A stretch of 64,000 nt of DNA from Nostoc spongiaeforme FACHB-130 (GCF_014698475.1 NZ_JACJTB010000004.1:184984-248983); one strand, 5' to 3'; counted from the first letter of the stretch, positions 27,801 to 36,632 are shown. The notes: generated by a model from the letters alone, not told the origin. Numbers and translations: made by a program.

Positions 27801-29380
27801 TAGATGCGGATCAGTCCACAGGTAATAACACCCTTAATGGTGGTAGCGGTGATGATCATCTTTCGGCAATTGGTTCATCTGGTAATAACACCCTCAATGC
27901 TGGTAATGGACGCAATACCTTAGATGTCAGTCAATCCAGTGGTAATAACACTCTGAATGCTGATAATGGTGATGATGTATTGTTGGCAGATGCTTCTGTG
28001 GGCAATAACACCCTGATTGCTGGTGGTGGTAATGACATATTAAGTGTGGAATATTCTGAAGGGAATAACCTACTTGATGGTGATGCTGGTGATGACTATC
28101 TGTCTGCTGTTGGTTCATTTGGCGTTAACACCCTCGATGGTGGTCATGGTAACGATATAGTGACTGTTGACTATTCCAGTGGTAACAACCTACTCATTGG
28201 TGACGATGGTAACGATACCCTGTCTGCTTATCGTTCCGAGGGCGATAACACTTTAATCGGGAATACGGGTAGTGACATATTAAATGCCGATGAATCCACA
28301 GGTAATAACACCCTCGATGGTGGTAGTGGCGATGATTATCTTTCGGCTATTGGTTCAGCTGGTAATAATATCCTCAATGGTGGCGCTGGGCGCAATACCT
28401 TAAATGTCAGTCAGTCCAGTGGTAATAACACCCTCAATGGTGACACTGGGAACGATACCCTGTCTGCTTATCTTTCCACGGGTGATAACACTCTCATTGG
28501 TAATGCGGGTGATGACACATTAGATGTAGATCAGTCCACTGGTAATAACACCCTCGAAGGTGGTAGCGGTGATGATTATCTTTCGGCTATTGGTTCATCT
28601 GGTAATAACACCCTCAACGGTGGCGCTGGGCGCAATACCTTAGATGTGAGTCAGTCCAGTGGTAATAACACTCTGAATGCTGATAATGCTGATGATGTGT
28701 TGTTGGCAGATGCTTCTGTGGGCAATAACACCCTGATTGCCAGAGGTGGTAATGACATATTAAGTGTGGAATATTCTGAAGGGAATAACCTACTTGATGG
28801 TGGTATTGGTAATGATGAATTGTCTGCCGTCGGTTCGTTTGGCATTAACACTCTCTATGGTGGTAATGGTAACGATATATTGACTGTTGACTATTCCAGA
28901 GGCAATAACCTACTTTATGGTGACAGTGGTAATGATACTCTGTCGGCTGTAGAAGCTACTGGCAATAACACCCTAGATGGCGGTAGTGGAAACGATACCT
29001 TGATTGGTGGTAATGGTAATGATGTTCTCATCGGTGGCGCTGGTAATGACCTGATCACGGGTGGTAACGGTGCAGATACCTTTGTCTTTAATCGTTTTAA
29101 CGAAGGTACTGATACGATTACTGACTTCAGTATCACTGATGACATCATTCAGATATCTGCTGCTGGTTTTGGTGGTGGTTTATTAGCTGGGGCGCTGTCG
29201 ATTAGTCAGTTTACCTTGGGAACTTCTGCAAGCACCGCCGATCAACGATTCATCTATAACAACAATACTGGTGCGTTGTACTTTGACCAAGATGGTAATG
29301 CTGGTGGATTCAGACAAGTACAACTAGCACAACTATCTGGTGCGCCGGCGCTGAATGTCAGCAATTTTGTGATTGTTTAA
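24827..29380 (+). CDS. Giant RTX-like calcium-binding repeat protein, 1517 aa
   Basis: An acidic, Gly/Asn/Asp-rich secreted-type protein. Residues about 55-834 and 939-1380 consist of about sixty units of exactly 20 residues (60 bases). The consensus is G-N/D-N-x-L-x-G-G-x-G-x-D-x-L-x-x-x-x-S-x, which is a half-density version of the RTX nonapeptide. Units alternate between an SA(V/I/Y)xS-type and an NADxST/DVDQSS-type second half, giving a 40-residue double unit. Residues about 835-938 break the pattern (VDGGADNDYLFVDYSNATVG, then ESLELIGTAYNDNIIGTNGN). The C-terminus has canonical RTX GGxGNDxLxGG, then ADTFVFNRFNEGTDTITDF and a hydrophobic tail ending LNVSNFVIV, the usual type I secretion signal region. 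There is no N-terminal signal peptide. It probably forms a Ca-bound surface or extracellular solenoid. No secretion genes are adjacent. Confidence 0.85.
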   Translation: MAINGTNGDDNLIGTAGDEIIRGFAGNDNLSGNGGNDILEGGAGDDNISSFATSGNSILDGGLGDDVLDVDQSSGDNLLDGGAGDDYLSAVGSSGVNVLNGGGGEDILNADQSTGNNLLNGGANDDFLSAIASEGNNILNAGGGNDTLNINQSDGDNTLEGGAGNDELSAVGAFGNNTLNGGDGDDTLNADDSTGNNILNGDGGADYITAVASSGNNILNGGAGTDTLDVTDSTGDNQLNGNGGDDILTAYRSEGDNTLNGGAGDDTLDVDQSSGANTLDGGIGDDSLFAIDSSGDNTLSGGDGEDILNADQSTGNNLLDGGADDDDLSAVGSEGNNTLDGGGGDDILNISQSDGDNLLEGRSGNDELSAVGAFGNNILNGGAGDDTLNADDSTGNNILNGDGGADYITAVVSSGNNILNGGAGTDTLDVTDSTGDNQLNGNGGDDILTAYRSEGDNTLNGGAGDDTLDVDQSSGANTLDGGIGDDSLFAIDSSGDNTLSGGDGEDILNADQSTGNNLLDGGADDDDLSAVGSEGNNTLDGGGGDDILNISQSDGDNLLEGDAGNDELSAVGAFGNNILNGGAGDDILNADDSTGNNILNGDAGADYITAVASSGRNFLNGGESDDTLDVTDSTGDNVLNGANGDDILTAYRSEGDNILDGGAGDDTLDVDQSSGDNYLDGSVGDDFLSAINSTGDNILYGGDGEDILNADQSSGDNYLFGGADDDYLSAVGSEGNNLLDGEDGNDTLVIDQSTGNNTLEGGAGNDELSAVGAFGNNILNGGEGDDTLNADDSTGNNTLNGGAGNDELSALGASGNNTLNGDAGNDAIYVSTALQQSATLVVQTVDGGADNDYLFVDYSNATVGITSTYNSSSNIGRITAGTNQVNYRNIESLELIGTAYNDNIIGTNGNDILSGGSGGDDIINGGAGDDYISAIGSSGNNNLNGGEGDDRLTVDESTGDNLLNGGSGNDTLSAYLSTGDNTLIGNVGDDILDADQSTGNNTLNGGSGDDHLSAIGSSGNNTLNAGNGRNTLDVSQSSGNNTLNADNGDDVLLADASVGNNTLIAGGGNDILSVEYSEGNNLLDGDAGDDYLSAVGSFGVNTLDGGHGNDIVTVDYSSGNNLLIGDDGNDTLSAYRSEGDNTLIGNTGSDILNADESTGNNTLDGGSGDDYLSAIGSAGNNILNGGAGRNTLNVSQSSGNNTLNGDTGNDTLSAYLSTGDNTLIGNAGDDTLDVDQSTGNNTLEGGSGDDYLSAIGSSGNNTLNGGAGRNTLDVSQSSGNNTLNADNADDVLLADASVGNNTLIARGGNDILSVEYSEGNNLLDGGIGNDELSAVGSFGINTLYGGNGNDILTVDYSRGNNLLYGDSGNDTLSAVEATGNNTLDGGSGNDTLIGGNGNDVLIGGAGNDLITGGNGADTFVFNRFNEGTDTITDFSITDDIIQISAAGFGGGLLAGALSISQFTLGTSASTADQRFIYNNNTGALYFDQDGNAGGFRQVQLAQLSGAPALNVSNFVIV
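25387..26580. repeat. 600-bp near-identical tandem duplication inside the RTX-like gene
   Basis: The stretch 25387-25910 reappears at 25987-26510 with only a few base differences, and 25921-25980 is identical to 26521-26580. The period is 600 bases, or ten 20-residue units. A third, more diverged copy of the ten-unit order follows at about 26581-27180. This indicates recent unequal exchange on top of older duplication. Confidence 0.9.
27721..28800. repeat. 720-bp internal repeat in the second block of the RTX-like gene
   Basis: Unit order and most bases of 27721-28080 recur at 28441-28800, a 720-base (twelve-unit) period. For example, the 27961 and 28681 segments differ by only two bases over 60. 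This is a different superperiod from the 600-base one in the first block. Confidence 0.75.
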
Positions 29381-29425
29381 AGCCTGTCGCAAAACTAGTT
29401 ATTAAATTGCAATAGTACAGAAAAC

Positions 29426-29455
29426 AAAGGTTACGCCATCAGCGTAACCTTTTTT
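29426..29455. terminator. Intrinsic terminator after the RTX-like gene
   Basis: Stem AAAGGTTACGC / GCGTAACCTTT with a five-base loop CATCA and a run of six T. It sits between the convergent RTX-like and FHA genes and ends right at the FHA stop codon. Confidence 0.85.
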
Positions 29456-30241
29456 CTATTTATTAATTATTTGTGGAAGCGATCGCCAATCATAACCAAA
29501 TATTTTACCTGTTGTAAAAAGTAGATAACCAATAAAGAATAAAGCCGAAGTTGCGATTAACAATAACAAGTTAACTGAGGCAAAAATCCGACCAGTAAAT
29601 ATAATTATGAGGACTCCGATAGCAATCAAAATCCAGCCGAAATGACGATTGATACGTTGTTGACATAACACAAAAATTCCGGCAAAACAAAGCGCAATGC
29701 TAGGTAGACCAAAAAATATGCCGATTCTCACGTTGGCAGTTAACAGTACAATACTGGCAACTATTAAACTTAAACCTATGAGCTTAGTTGTTTTATCTAC
29801 CACGATTGATTGCTTCTGCTCAACTAATGGCGGTACAATTTGCGTGCTATTAACTGCTGTCGCTAAAGCTGGTGAATGTTCTGGGGGATTTTGCCAAATG
29901 AAAGTGATGGCATCACCTTGACCAAAGTTAATGCGATCGCCTACTTTTAACTGATGTCTAGTTCCCGCTTCTAGTTTGACATCGTTAAGAAATGTGCCAT
30001 TAGAACTACCTAAGTCTTCAATTAAGTAATTGCCATTTTCGACGATAATTTGAGCATGAGCGCGAGAAACAACCTCTGCATTTGGCAAACTGGAAACATC
30101 AATATCTGGGGGATTTTGGTCATTTGGCTTACCCAGTCGTATTACTGTCAGATTTGCTGGTAAGTCAAAAGCGGTGTTGGTTTGAACATGGAATAGCTGT
30201 AAACTTAGCCCGGTAGTGCTGAATTGATTGAGATTTTGCAT
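29456..30241 (-). CDS. FHA domain protein with C-terminal membrane segments
   Basis: A 261-residue protein with an FHA phosphothreonine-binding domain at about residues 28-112. It shows VIRLGKPND, VSRAHAQIIVENGNYLIEDLGSSNGTFLND and VGDRINFGQGD, with the conserved GR/S-R-x-H/SSNGT pattern. After a linker, four hydrophobic segments follow (about residues 150-245). FHA domains read Thr phosphorylation, so it probably joins a Ser/Thr kinase network at the membrane. The partner is unknown. A second FHA gene lies at 51853. Confidence 0.85.
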   Translation of the reverse strand: MQNLNQFSTTGLSLQLFHVQTNTAFDLPANLTVIRLGKPNDQNPPDIDVSSLPNAEVVSRAHAQIIVENGNYLIEDLGSSNGTFLNDVKLEAGTRHQLKVGDRINFGQGDAITFIWQNPPEHSPALATAVNSTQIVPPLVEQKQSIVVDKTTKLIGLSLIVASIVLLTANVRIGIFFGLPSIALCFAGIFVLCQQRINRHFGWILIAIGVLIIIFTGRIFASVNLLLLIATSALFFIGYLLFTTGKIFGYDWRSLPQIINK

Positions 30242-30410
30242 GGCTTACCGTTGTATCGCTAATCCTATGTTAAATAGTTTAGGCGATCGCTGACACCTTT
30301 GCGTATTTTCCCAGACACAGGGTAAAGAAGAATTCAGGTGTCAGAAGTGATCGCAGTTTGATGACAAGTTAATCAATAATTACAGGTTTTGGCTTGCTAA
30401 GTAACAACTT

Positions 30411-31724
30411 TTAAGCGATACTTCCGCGTTTCCTGGCTTCTTTGTAAGAAGTACCAACATTTTTTAAGCCAGCTTTAATCATTTGCTTTTCTAAAAGGGC
30501 GAAGAAACGCGCCTTATCTCCACCTCTAACCACAGCTTGATTATGCGCTTCTGCGATCGCCACTGGGTAGCCATATCCTTTTTGAACTTGCGCCAGCATT
30601 AATCCCAAGGCTTCATCAAACATAGCTGTATTTTCCACAACCCAAGCCGGGACTTCAATACGAGCAATTTCCGTACCTACGTGAACATAACAAAAATAAA
30701 TGTTTTGACCTTCATAAAACTCTAAAATTCGCGCATTACTCCGCCATAAAGGGCCGCGTTGTCCTGGCTGGAGTTGGGTTGACCACAAAGACGTATCTCG
30801 TAAAGGTTCAAATACTTTGCAAGGAACTTTTTCTAACTGGTTGGGACAATAACTTACACAGTCGGGAACCGGATGGGGACAAGCCATCAACCGTAAAAAG
30901 TTAATTCCCTCCACATTCCGAGAGGCGCTGAGATAACCCATTAATGGGATTCCTGCATCACGTAGCTGCTGCCAAGCTTGCAAAATCGGCGGTAAAATGC
31001 GATCGCGTGCTTCTAGCGGTAACTGTTCTAAAAACCAATAAACTAACGAACCATCCACCATTGCTAAGGTTGGTATTCGGTCTTGCGAGGGAGAGGGGAG
31101 AGAGTGGGAAGACAAGGGAGAGGGGGGAGACAAGGTAGGAGGGGGAGACAAGGGAGAAGAAACTTCTTTGTCTACCTTTCCACTTTGTCCACCTTGTCCC
31201 CTTCGTCCCTCCCGTCCCTCCATCACTCCACAAGCTAATTCAGCCAGTACAGTTGCTTCACTCGCAGTCCGACAAAAACTCATCCATTCTTCCGTCCTAA
31301 TTCCCCACTGTCGAGATGTATATAAATCTTCGGGGCGGTAAAATACCTCTGGCAAACTATCAAGTAGTGGATGACGATTTTGACCGTAGTGTAAAACTAC
31401 TCTGCCAATATTTAATAGATAACAATAAGCAATTTCATGATGACTGGGGGCAATTTGTGAACCGTCGGTAGCGATAACAGTATGTACTTTCGGTGGAACA
31501 GGAATATCAATGCGAGTTTCTAATGGCTCAATTGGGGTAGCATTAGCAAATAAAATGCGATCGCGCCATTTTTCTTGACGTTCAATTAAATCTTGCTGAC
31601 ATTCGTAAGCATTTATTAAATGTTGTTGCGCTAATTCTAAACGCTGGCGACCAGCAACAGCTTCTTGAGAAAGATGCTGACTTAAACCTTGCATTTGTCG
31701 CGCTAATTTTGTCAGGTCAAGCAT
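30411..31724 (-). CDS. nurA: NurA domain nuclease
   Basis: A 437-residue NurA-family protein. NurA is a 5'-3' nuclease that works with HerA helicase in DNA end resection in archaea and is common in cyanobacteria. The first active-site motif is VIATDGSQIAPSHHEIAYCYLL (Asp at about residue 85), the second is LAMVDGSLVYWFLEQL, and the C-terminal part has the GYPVAIAEAHNQAVVRGGDKARF pattern. Between them, about residues 172-220, lies a low-complexity Ser/Pro/Gly insert (GREGRRGQGGQSGKVDKE, then SSPLSPPPTLSPPSP) encoded by a repeat tract; it splits no motif. No herA gene is adjacent. Confidence 0.82.
   Translation of the reverse strand: MLDLTKLARQMQGLSQHLSQEAVAGRQRLELAQQHLINAYECQQDLIERQEKWRDRILFANATPIEPLETRIDIPVPPKVHTVIATDGSQIAPSHHEIAYCYLLNIGRVVLHYGQNRHPLLDSLPEVFYRPEDLYTSRQWGIRTEEWMSFCRTASEATVLAELACGVMEGREGRRGQGGQSGKVDKEVSSPLSPPPTLSPPSPLSSHSLPSPSQDRIPTLAMVDGSLVYWFLEQLPLEARDRILPPILQAWQQLRDAGIPLMGYLSASRNVEGINFLRLMACPHPVPDCVSYCPNQLEKVPCKVFEPLRDTSLWSTQLQPGQRGPLWRSNARILEFYEGQNIYFCYVHVGTEIARIEVPAWVVENTAMFDEALGLMLAQVQKGYGYPVAIAEAHNQAVVRGGDKARFFALLEKQMIKAGLKNVGTSYKEARKRGSIA
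31083..31205. repeat. STRR-like purine tract inside nurA
   Basis: Repeated GGGAGA(G/C)(A)AGGGAGAGG-type units on the plus strand, then CCTTGTCC / CCTCCCGTCCCTCC-type units. In the gene they encode the Ser/Pro-rich insert. The same kind of GGGAGACAAGG repeat is found in intergenic DNA elsewhere in such genomes, suggesting insertion or expansion in frame. Confidence 0.65.
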
Positions 31725-31759
31725 AGATTTTTAACTGAACCAGAAAATATTTGATGAGA

Positions 31760-31784
31760 TAGAGACGTAAAATTTACGTCTCTA
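31760..31784. terminator. TAGAGACGTAAA palindrome (dispersed)
   Basis: Arms TAGAGACGTAAA and TTTACGTCTCTA (31760-31771, 31773-31784) form a near-perfect palindrome between two minus-strand genes. It probably ends the HAD transcript. A relative (TTGTAGAG...CTCTACAA) lies at 35761 between atpE and atpG. Confidence 0.6.
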
Positions 31785-31789
31785 CAAAT

Positions 31790-32578
31790 TTATGACAACC
31801 AATCAGAGAAGTTCTTGGTAAACTGTGACAGCGATATTAACTGAATTCGCTCGTCATCTTGTGCCGCTTTTCTTTCTGGTTGGGTATTATAACCCCAGTC
31901 CGCCAGAAAAAGCTTCACATCCTCCAAATCAGCTTGCTGTTGAACTAACTGCAAAGTTTTAATTCGGTCTTCAACAAACCATAAACTCATCGGCTGTTGA
32001 TTAGCTGTTTGCATCAATTCTCGCAGAATCTCATATTTAGGACGCTTCACTTCTTTGCCAAAAATTGCTGCGGGAGGTAAATTCACTCCTTCTTTCTGTA
32101 ACAACTGTTGAACAAAACGACCTTCTTTAGTCGTGACAATGAATAACTGCACATCACTAGCCAGAGTCAATTTGATTTTTTCAATCACACCCGGATAAAA
32201 TTTGTGCAGACTCAGCCAGCCTTCTAAATCTGTAGCAATCCATTCATCCCGGAGGTGATCTAGTTTCGCACCGATTTCTCTAGCCTGCAAGTTATCTTTC
32301 AATAAAATTTGTGGCGTAATTGTTGTCCATTCCTGAAGAATCTCTTCATCAGACATTCCCGCCAGCAAAGCTTTAATTAAAACAGGCATTTCCCAACCTG
32401 TTTCAATCACTGGTCTGAGACGGTAAAATCTCAAAGCCAAGTCATCAGGAGGTGTATCATTATCTGGCAACCAAAGTTTACAGTAGGTTAACCATGCGAC
32501 CTCAAAATATTCAATTAGTCCGTCGCAAATTACTCCGTCAAAGTCTAAGGCCAAAATTGTAGGACTACTTGCGGTCAT
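31790..32578 (-). CDS. HAD superfamily hydrolase
   Basis: A 262-residue haloacid-dehalogenase-like protein. Motif I is LALDFDGVICDG (Asp residues at about 13 and 15), motif II FIVTTKEG, and motif III/IV region KRPKYEILRELM with WFVEDRIKTL (the ED pair). A helical cap domain lies between motifs I and II. The size and EDR motif suit a phosphatase, but the substrate is unknown. Cyanobacterial relatives are annotated only as HAD hydrolases. It precedes nurA on the same strand with a 65-base gap holding a palindrome. Confidence 0.8.
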   Translation of the reverse strand: MTASSPTILALDFDGVICDGLIEYFEVAWLTYCKLWLPDNDTPPDDLALRFYRLRPVIETGWEMPVLIKALLAGMSDEEILQEWTTITPQILLKDNLQAREIGAKLDHLRDEWIATDLEGWLSLHKFYPGVIEKIKLTLASDVQLFIVTTKEGRFVQQLLQKEGVNLPPAAIFGKEVKRPKYEILRELMQTANQQPMSLWFVEDRIKTLQLVQQQADLEDVKLFLADWGYNTQPERKAAQDDERIQLISLSQFTKNFSDWLS

Positions 32579-33043
32579 TGTTTTGAGGATTAAAACTGCT
32601 TTTGTCAGCTTACATGAAAAATTAAAAATTGGTAGTAATTTTTGCTAGTTTTTTGCAATTTATATTTTTTTCAAAATAGCTTCATATACTGTTAATTATT
32701 CACTTTTAACTCGCTTAAAAGAAAAATTCCTCTAGACTTTTGTTATTGATTAATCTAGTTAATATTTTCTCTGAAATAATCTAGTTATTATATAAGTAGT
32801 TTTTATCTGCATAGCCTGTAACAATCGATGGAAGCATTTAAGTCTGCTTCAATTTGTGGTTAGTTATTTATTTTATTAATTTTTACAATTATCTGAATAT
32901 CTTTAAACAAAGAAATTAAAAAAAGCTTATTTAATTTTTTATTTGCGTTTCTACGCTCTTATATGAGGTAAATTAATACCCGGATTCAGCACAGTACAAA
33001 ATCAACAAGCGCGAGATATAGCAATTAAATTGGAAGAAAAATC
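32579..33043. other. AT-rich divergent intergenic region
   Basis: 465 bases, rich in A/T tracts, between the divergent HAD and peroxiredoxin genes. Promoters for both must be here. GTAAATTAATAC at 32969 looks like an NtcA half-site pair, but the spacing is six bases, not eight, so I do not call it. Confidence 0.4.
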
Positions 33044-33589
33044 ATGATTACCCAATCTGAGAAAACAACTTCACCCAAGCTGCTGATGGAAAATCCGGCT
33101 CCTGTTTTGGAAGTCAAAACCTTAAATGGAACCATCTGGAAACTAGCTGACCAAACCCCGAAAAACTACACAATGGTTGTATTTTATCGAGGGTTACATT
33201 GTCCCATTTGTCAAAAGTATATTAGCGATTTAGAGCAGAAACTCGATGATTTCCAAAAACTAGGTGTAGAAGCGATCGCTATCAGTGGTGATTCTCTAGA
33301 AAAAGCACAACAATTTCAACAACAAGCTAACATCCAAAATACCACTATTGGCTATAACTTCACCCCCGATGATATGCGTCGTTGGGGACTGTATCTTACC
33401 AAAGGCCATTTTGAAAGTGAACCAGCTTTATTCAGCGAACCTGCTGTATTTTTAATCAAGCCTGATGGTCGTCTATACTTTGCCAACATTGGTACTCATC
33501 CCTTCTCCCGCGTAGATTTTGCTTTCCTACTCCAAGGACTAGAGTACATCATTCCCAGAAACTACCCCTTCCGTGGAACTGAAGGCTAA
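33044..33589 (+). CDS. Peroxiredoxin-like (AhpC/TSA) protein
   Basis: A 181-residue thioredoxin-fold peroxidase. The active-site loop is FYRGLHCPICQKYISDLE, with Cys53 and Cys56 forming a CxxC (CPIC) in place of the single peroxidatic Cys of typical Prx. Further signs are AIAISGDSLEKAQQF and the cis-Pro region SEPAVFLIKPDGRLYFANIG. It belongs to the Prx-like group common in Nostocales that uses thioredoxin or a similar donor. It presumably removes peroxide in the cytoplasm. Confidence 0.85.
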   Translation: MITQSEKTTSPKLLMENPAPVLEVKTLNGTIWKLADQTPKNYTMVVFYRGLHCPICQKYISDLEQKLDDFQKLGVEAIAISGDSLEKAQQFQQQANIQNTTIGYNFTPDDMRRWGLYLTKGHFESEPALFSEPAVFLIKPDGRLYFANIGTHPFSRVDFAFLLQGLEYIIPRNYPFRGTEG

Positions 33590-34033
33590 TTAATCCCAAG
33601 CAATTTTGGCCAATCTAATGTAAATTAAGAATGTACACAGCAATGCCCTCTTCAGTGGGTAGTACAAACTCAACAGGCTGGAGTTTAGCAAAATTTAGCT
33701 TTGGTGTGATGTCTAACGACAAGACGTTCTGCGTCTACGCTCCTCAAGCACCAAGTAGATTTTCTAAACCCGGCTTTCCCGAAATATTACGTAGGTGATG
33801 ACACAACGCTTCTGGAGGTCACTGAGATTATTTGACGAAAAAGCAATCTAACATCAATTAGGAATTTCGCAGGTGAGATTCACGTTACATCCTCAGATTG
33901 GCCTGCTTCCTTGATTTTCTCGCTTTGTGCCTATCCAAAGTTTAATTTGTGTTGCGTTTGGGTAAAAAACAAGAAGTTAATTGTTTTTTTCTAAAGTATT
34001 GTTACCGGATCGTGATATGATTCAGCTGACTGA
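33590..34033. promoter_or_regulatory. Leader region of the ATP synthase operon
   Basis: 444 bases between the peroxiredoxin gene and atpI, same strand. It should hold the operon promoter, but I cannot pick a confident -10/-35. No terminator hairpin for the upstream gene is clear. Confidence 0.35.
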
Positions 34034-34519
34034 ATGTGCAGTCATAATAAGTTAGCTGTACTGGTTTCAAGTCCCGTGAGCTTGTCAGAAGAACCAATTG
34101 CGCCCCCTCCGACAACACAACAAGATGCTCCATCTGGTTTTGAGGACACAGAACCAGTCAACGCTTCTATGCAGGAGTTCTATCAACTCTATCAGAAGTT
34201 GTTGGTAATCACACTTGTTTTGACGGGGATTATATTTATCTCTGTGTGGATTTTTTATTCACTAAACATTGCCCTGAATTATTTAATTGGGGCGTGTACA
34301 GGTGTGGTTTACTTAAAGATGCTGGCTAACGACGTTGAGCGATTGGGTGCTGAGAAAAATCGTCTAAGCAAAAATCGTTTTGCTTTATTTATTGGGTTGA
34401 TTATACTAGCAACTCAATGGAACGATCTACACGTAATGCCCATTTTTTTGGGATTTCTTACATACAAGGCCACGCTCCTCGTCTATACGGTGCAAACTGC
34501 GTTCCTTCCTGATTCTTAA
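34034..34519 (+). CDS. atpI: ATP synthase protein I (Atp1)
   Basis: A small membrane protein that leads bacterial and cyanobacterial F-type ATP synthase operons and helps assemble the c-ring. It has four hydrophobic segments over about residues 55-150, with the conserved [25 protein letters not shown] loop. The long frame gives 161 residues from ATG 34034. A GTG at 34076 (then [13 protein letters not shown]) is a possible alternative start because the first 14 residues look unlike a conserved N-terminus. The gene is 62 bases before atpB. Confidence 0.85.
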   Translation: MCSHNKLAVLVSSPVSLSEEPIAPPPTTQQDAPSGFEDTEPVNASMQEFYQLYQKLLVITLVLTGIIFISVWIFYSLNIALNYLIGACTGVVYLKMLANDVERLGAEKNRLSKNRFALFIGLIILATQWNDLHVMPIFLGFLTYKATLLVYTVQTAFLPDS

Positions 34520-34581
34520 CAAAATCAGGCTCACTAAAGACAATACACCCATCCTCGCTCGTTGGGGAAAATGCTTGAAGA

Positions 34582-35346
34582 ATGCAAATGCTTAGTGTTT
34601 TAAACGCCTTTAATTCTTTTCCCCTCGCCGAATTAGAAGTAGGTCATCATTTCTACTGGCAATTAGGCAACCTCAAAATTCATGGGCAGGTTTTTCTCAC
34701 CTCATGGTTCGTCATTGGCGTTCTGGTACTAGCTTCATTAGCTGCGACTCGGAACATACAAAAAGTTCCCAGAGGTATCCAAAACTTAATGGAATACGCT
34801 CTGGAATTTATTCGTGATCTAGCAAAAAACCAACTTGGTGAGAAAGAGTACCGCCCTTGGGTACCATTTATTGGTACATTGTTCTTGTTTATCTTCGTAT
34901 CGAACTGGTCAGGTGCTTTAATTCCCTGGAAGCTAATTAAGCTGCCATCTGGTGAATTAGCGGCTCCCACCAATGACATCAATACGACGGTAGCATTGGC
35001 ACTGCTGACTTCTCTTGCTTATTTTTATGCAGGTTTCAGCAAACGTGGTTTGGGCTACTTCAAGAAATATATAGAGCCAACACCCGTATTGTTGCCGATC
35101 GCCATTCTCGAAGATTTCACTAAGCCCCTCTCCCTAAGCTTCCGTCTTTTCGGTAACATCTTGGCGGACGAATTAGTTGTGGCGGTATTAGTGCTGCTTG
35201 TGCCTTTATTTGTACCTCTGCCTGTAATGGCCTTGGGTTTATTTACCAGTGCCATTCAAGCTCTAGTGTTTGCTACCCTAGCAGGGGCATACATTCATGA
35301 GGCAATGGAAGGACACGGCGGCGAAGAGCATGAGGAGCATCATTAA
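34582..35346 (+). CDS. atpB: ATP synthase F0 subunit a
   Basis: Membrane stator subunit with the two proton half-channels. The 254-residue product has about five to six transmembrane helices. The essential Arg lies in the conserved helix [21 protein letters not shown]. The C-terminal helix [25 protein letters not shown] is characteristic. A second in-frame ATG two codons downstream (34588) is an equally good start. Confidence 0.96.
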   Translation: MQMLSVLNAFNSFPLAELEVGHHFYWQLGNLKIHGQVFLTSWFVIGVLVLASLAATRNIQKVPRGIQNLMEYALEFIRDLAKNQLGEKEYRPWVPFIGTLFLFIFVSNWSGALIPWKLIKLPSGELAAPTNDINTTVALALLTSLAYFYAGFSKRGLGYFKKYIEPTPVLLPIAILEDFTKPLSLSFRLFGNILADELVVAVLVLLVPLFVPLPVMALGLFTSAIQALVFATLAGAYIHEAMEGHGGEEHEEHH

Positions 35347-35451
35347 AGCCCTCAGTTGTTAGCACAGTTCCGACGAGCATCAAAGCTCAAAACGTCGCAA
35401 ACTGCGATTTGCGAGAACTCGGTGCAGCGTGAAAAAACACGTCTTTACTAG

Positions 35452-35742
<291 letters not shown>

Positions 35743-35760
35743 GACCTGAAAGTTTTTGTT

Positions 35761-35792
35761 TTGTAGAGACGTGAGCTATCACGCCTCTACAA
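35761..35792. repeat. TTGTAGAG hairpin between atpE and atpG
   Basis: Arms TTGTAGAG(AC)GTGA / TCACGCCTCTACAA form an imperfect hairpin. It could attenuate readthrough and raise atpE mRNA relative to downstream genes. It is related to the palindrome at 31760. Confidence 0.55.
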
Positions 35793-35920
35793 GCACAACA
35801 TTTTGGGGATTAATTGGTTCTGATGTAGGCTGACCCTTGTGGCTATGGGTCTCTAAAATACGAAAGGTTGGATAACGTTGCTAGCCATGAAAACTGCTAC
35901 TCCAGCCAAAGAGGAGAGAA

Positions 35921-36352
35921 ATGTTTGATTTCGATGCTACTTTGCCCTTTATGGCATTGCAGTTCCTGCTGTTGGCAGCCTTGTTGAATGTAATTTTCTA
36001 TAAGCCACTGACCAAGGTACTGGATGAGCGCGATAATTACATCCGCACCAATACCCTTGAAGCCAAGGAACGTTTAGCCAAAGCCGAACGCCTAACTCAA
36101 GAATATGAGCAACAACTAGCAGAAGCTCGCAGACAATCGCAAGCTACTTTAGAAGCTGCTCAGGTTGAGGCTAAGAATATTACTGCCCAGAAAATTGCTG
36201 AGGCGCAACAAGAAGCTCAAGCTCAACGAGAAAAAGCTTCTGCTGAAATAGAGCAACAAAAGCAGGAAGCTATGCGTTCCTTGGAACAACAAGTTGATGC
36301 TCTCAGCAGGCAGATCCTAGAAAAACTATTAGGGCCGAGTTTAGCTAGATAA
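35921..36352 (+). CDS. atpG: ATP synthase F0 subunit b' (second peripheral stalk subunit)
   Basis: Cyanobacteria and chloroplasts have two different b-type subunits. This 143-residue one has a single N-terminal helix ([23 protein letters not shown]) and a long charged coiled coil of Ala/Glu/Gln-rich heptads ending [11 protein letters not shown]. It is shorter than subunit b, which follows. In some databases it is called atpF2; the name atpG follows plant/cyanobacterial use. Its Shine-Dalgarno is GAGGAGAG. Confidence 0.92.
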   Translation: MFDFDATLPFMALQFLLLAALLNVIFYKPLTKVLDERDNYIRTNTLEAKERLAKAERLTQEYEQQLAEARRQSQATLEAAQVEAKNITAQKIAEAQQEAQAQREKASAEIEQQKQEAMRSLEQQVDALSRQILEKLLGPSLAR

Positions 36353-36430
36353 GCTAAAGATGATTGGTCTGACAAAACCTACGCGCAACTGGGCATTTGT
36401 CCCAGAGCGCCTAATTTAAGTGTCAGCCAA

Positions 36431-36571
36431 TTTTAGATTTTAGATTGCCGATTTTGGATTTACAGTGCCAATTTTTAGGTTGCAGATTGATAAATTACTC
36501 AATCAAAAATGACAATCTAAAATTTTGGTGGGGGATAAACCAAAAAATTTAAAATCTAAAATCTAAAATTC
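36431..36571. repeat. TTTTAGATT / AAAATCTAAA repeats between atpG and atpF
   Basis: Plus-strand units of TTTTAGATT (36431-36480) are followed by complementary AAAATCTAAA units (36510-36571), so the mRNA between the two stalk genes can fold into a long hairpin. Confidence 0.6.
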
Positions 36572-36632
36572 GTAGCACTTTTTTCCTACGGGAAGACAAA
36601 ACTTAATTAGCAAGCGAGCAGCGCACCTGTAA

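Noticed and set aside
24989..29000. Regular 60-base direct repeats as a CRISPR array
   Set aside because: Whole units, not spaced short repeats with unique spacers; they form one open coding frame. STRR tracts elsewhere also lack spacers and cas genes.
25639..29148. Several minus-strand ORFs rich in Ser and Pro across the RTX-like gene
   Set aside because: They are antisense shadows of the 60-base repeat; identical ones recur at 600-base intervals and none has a start context.
32969..32980. NtcA site before the peroxiredoxin gene
   Set aside because: GTA and TAC are separated by six bases, whereas NtcA needs eight.
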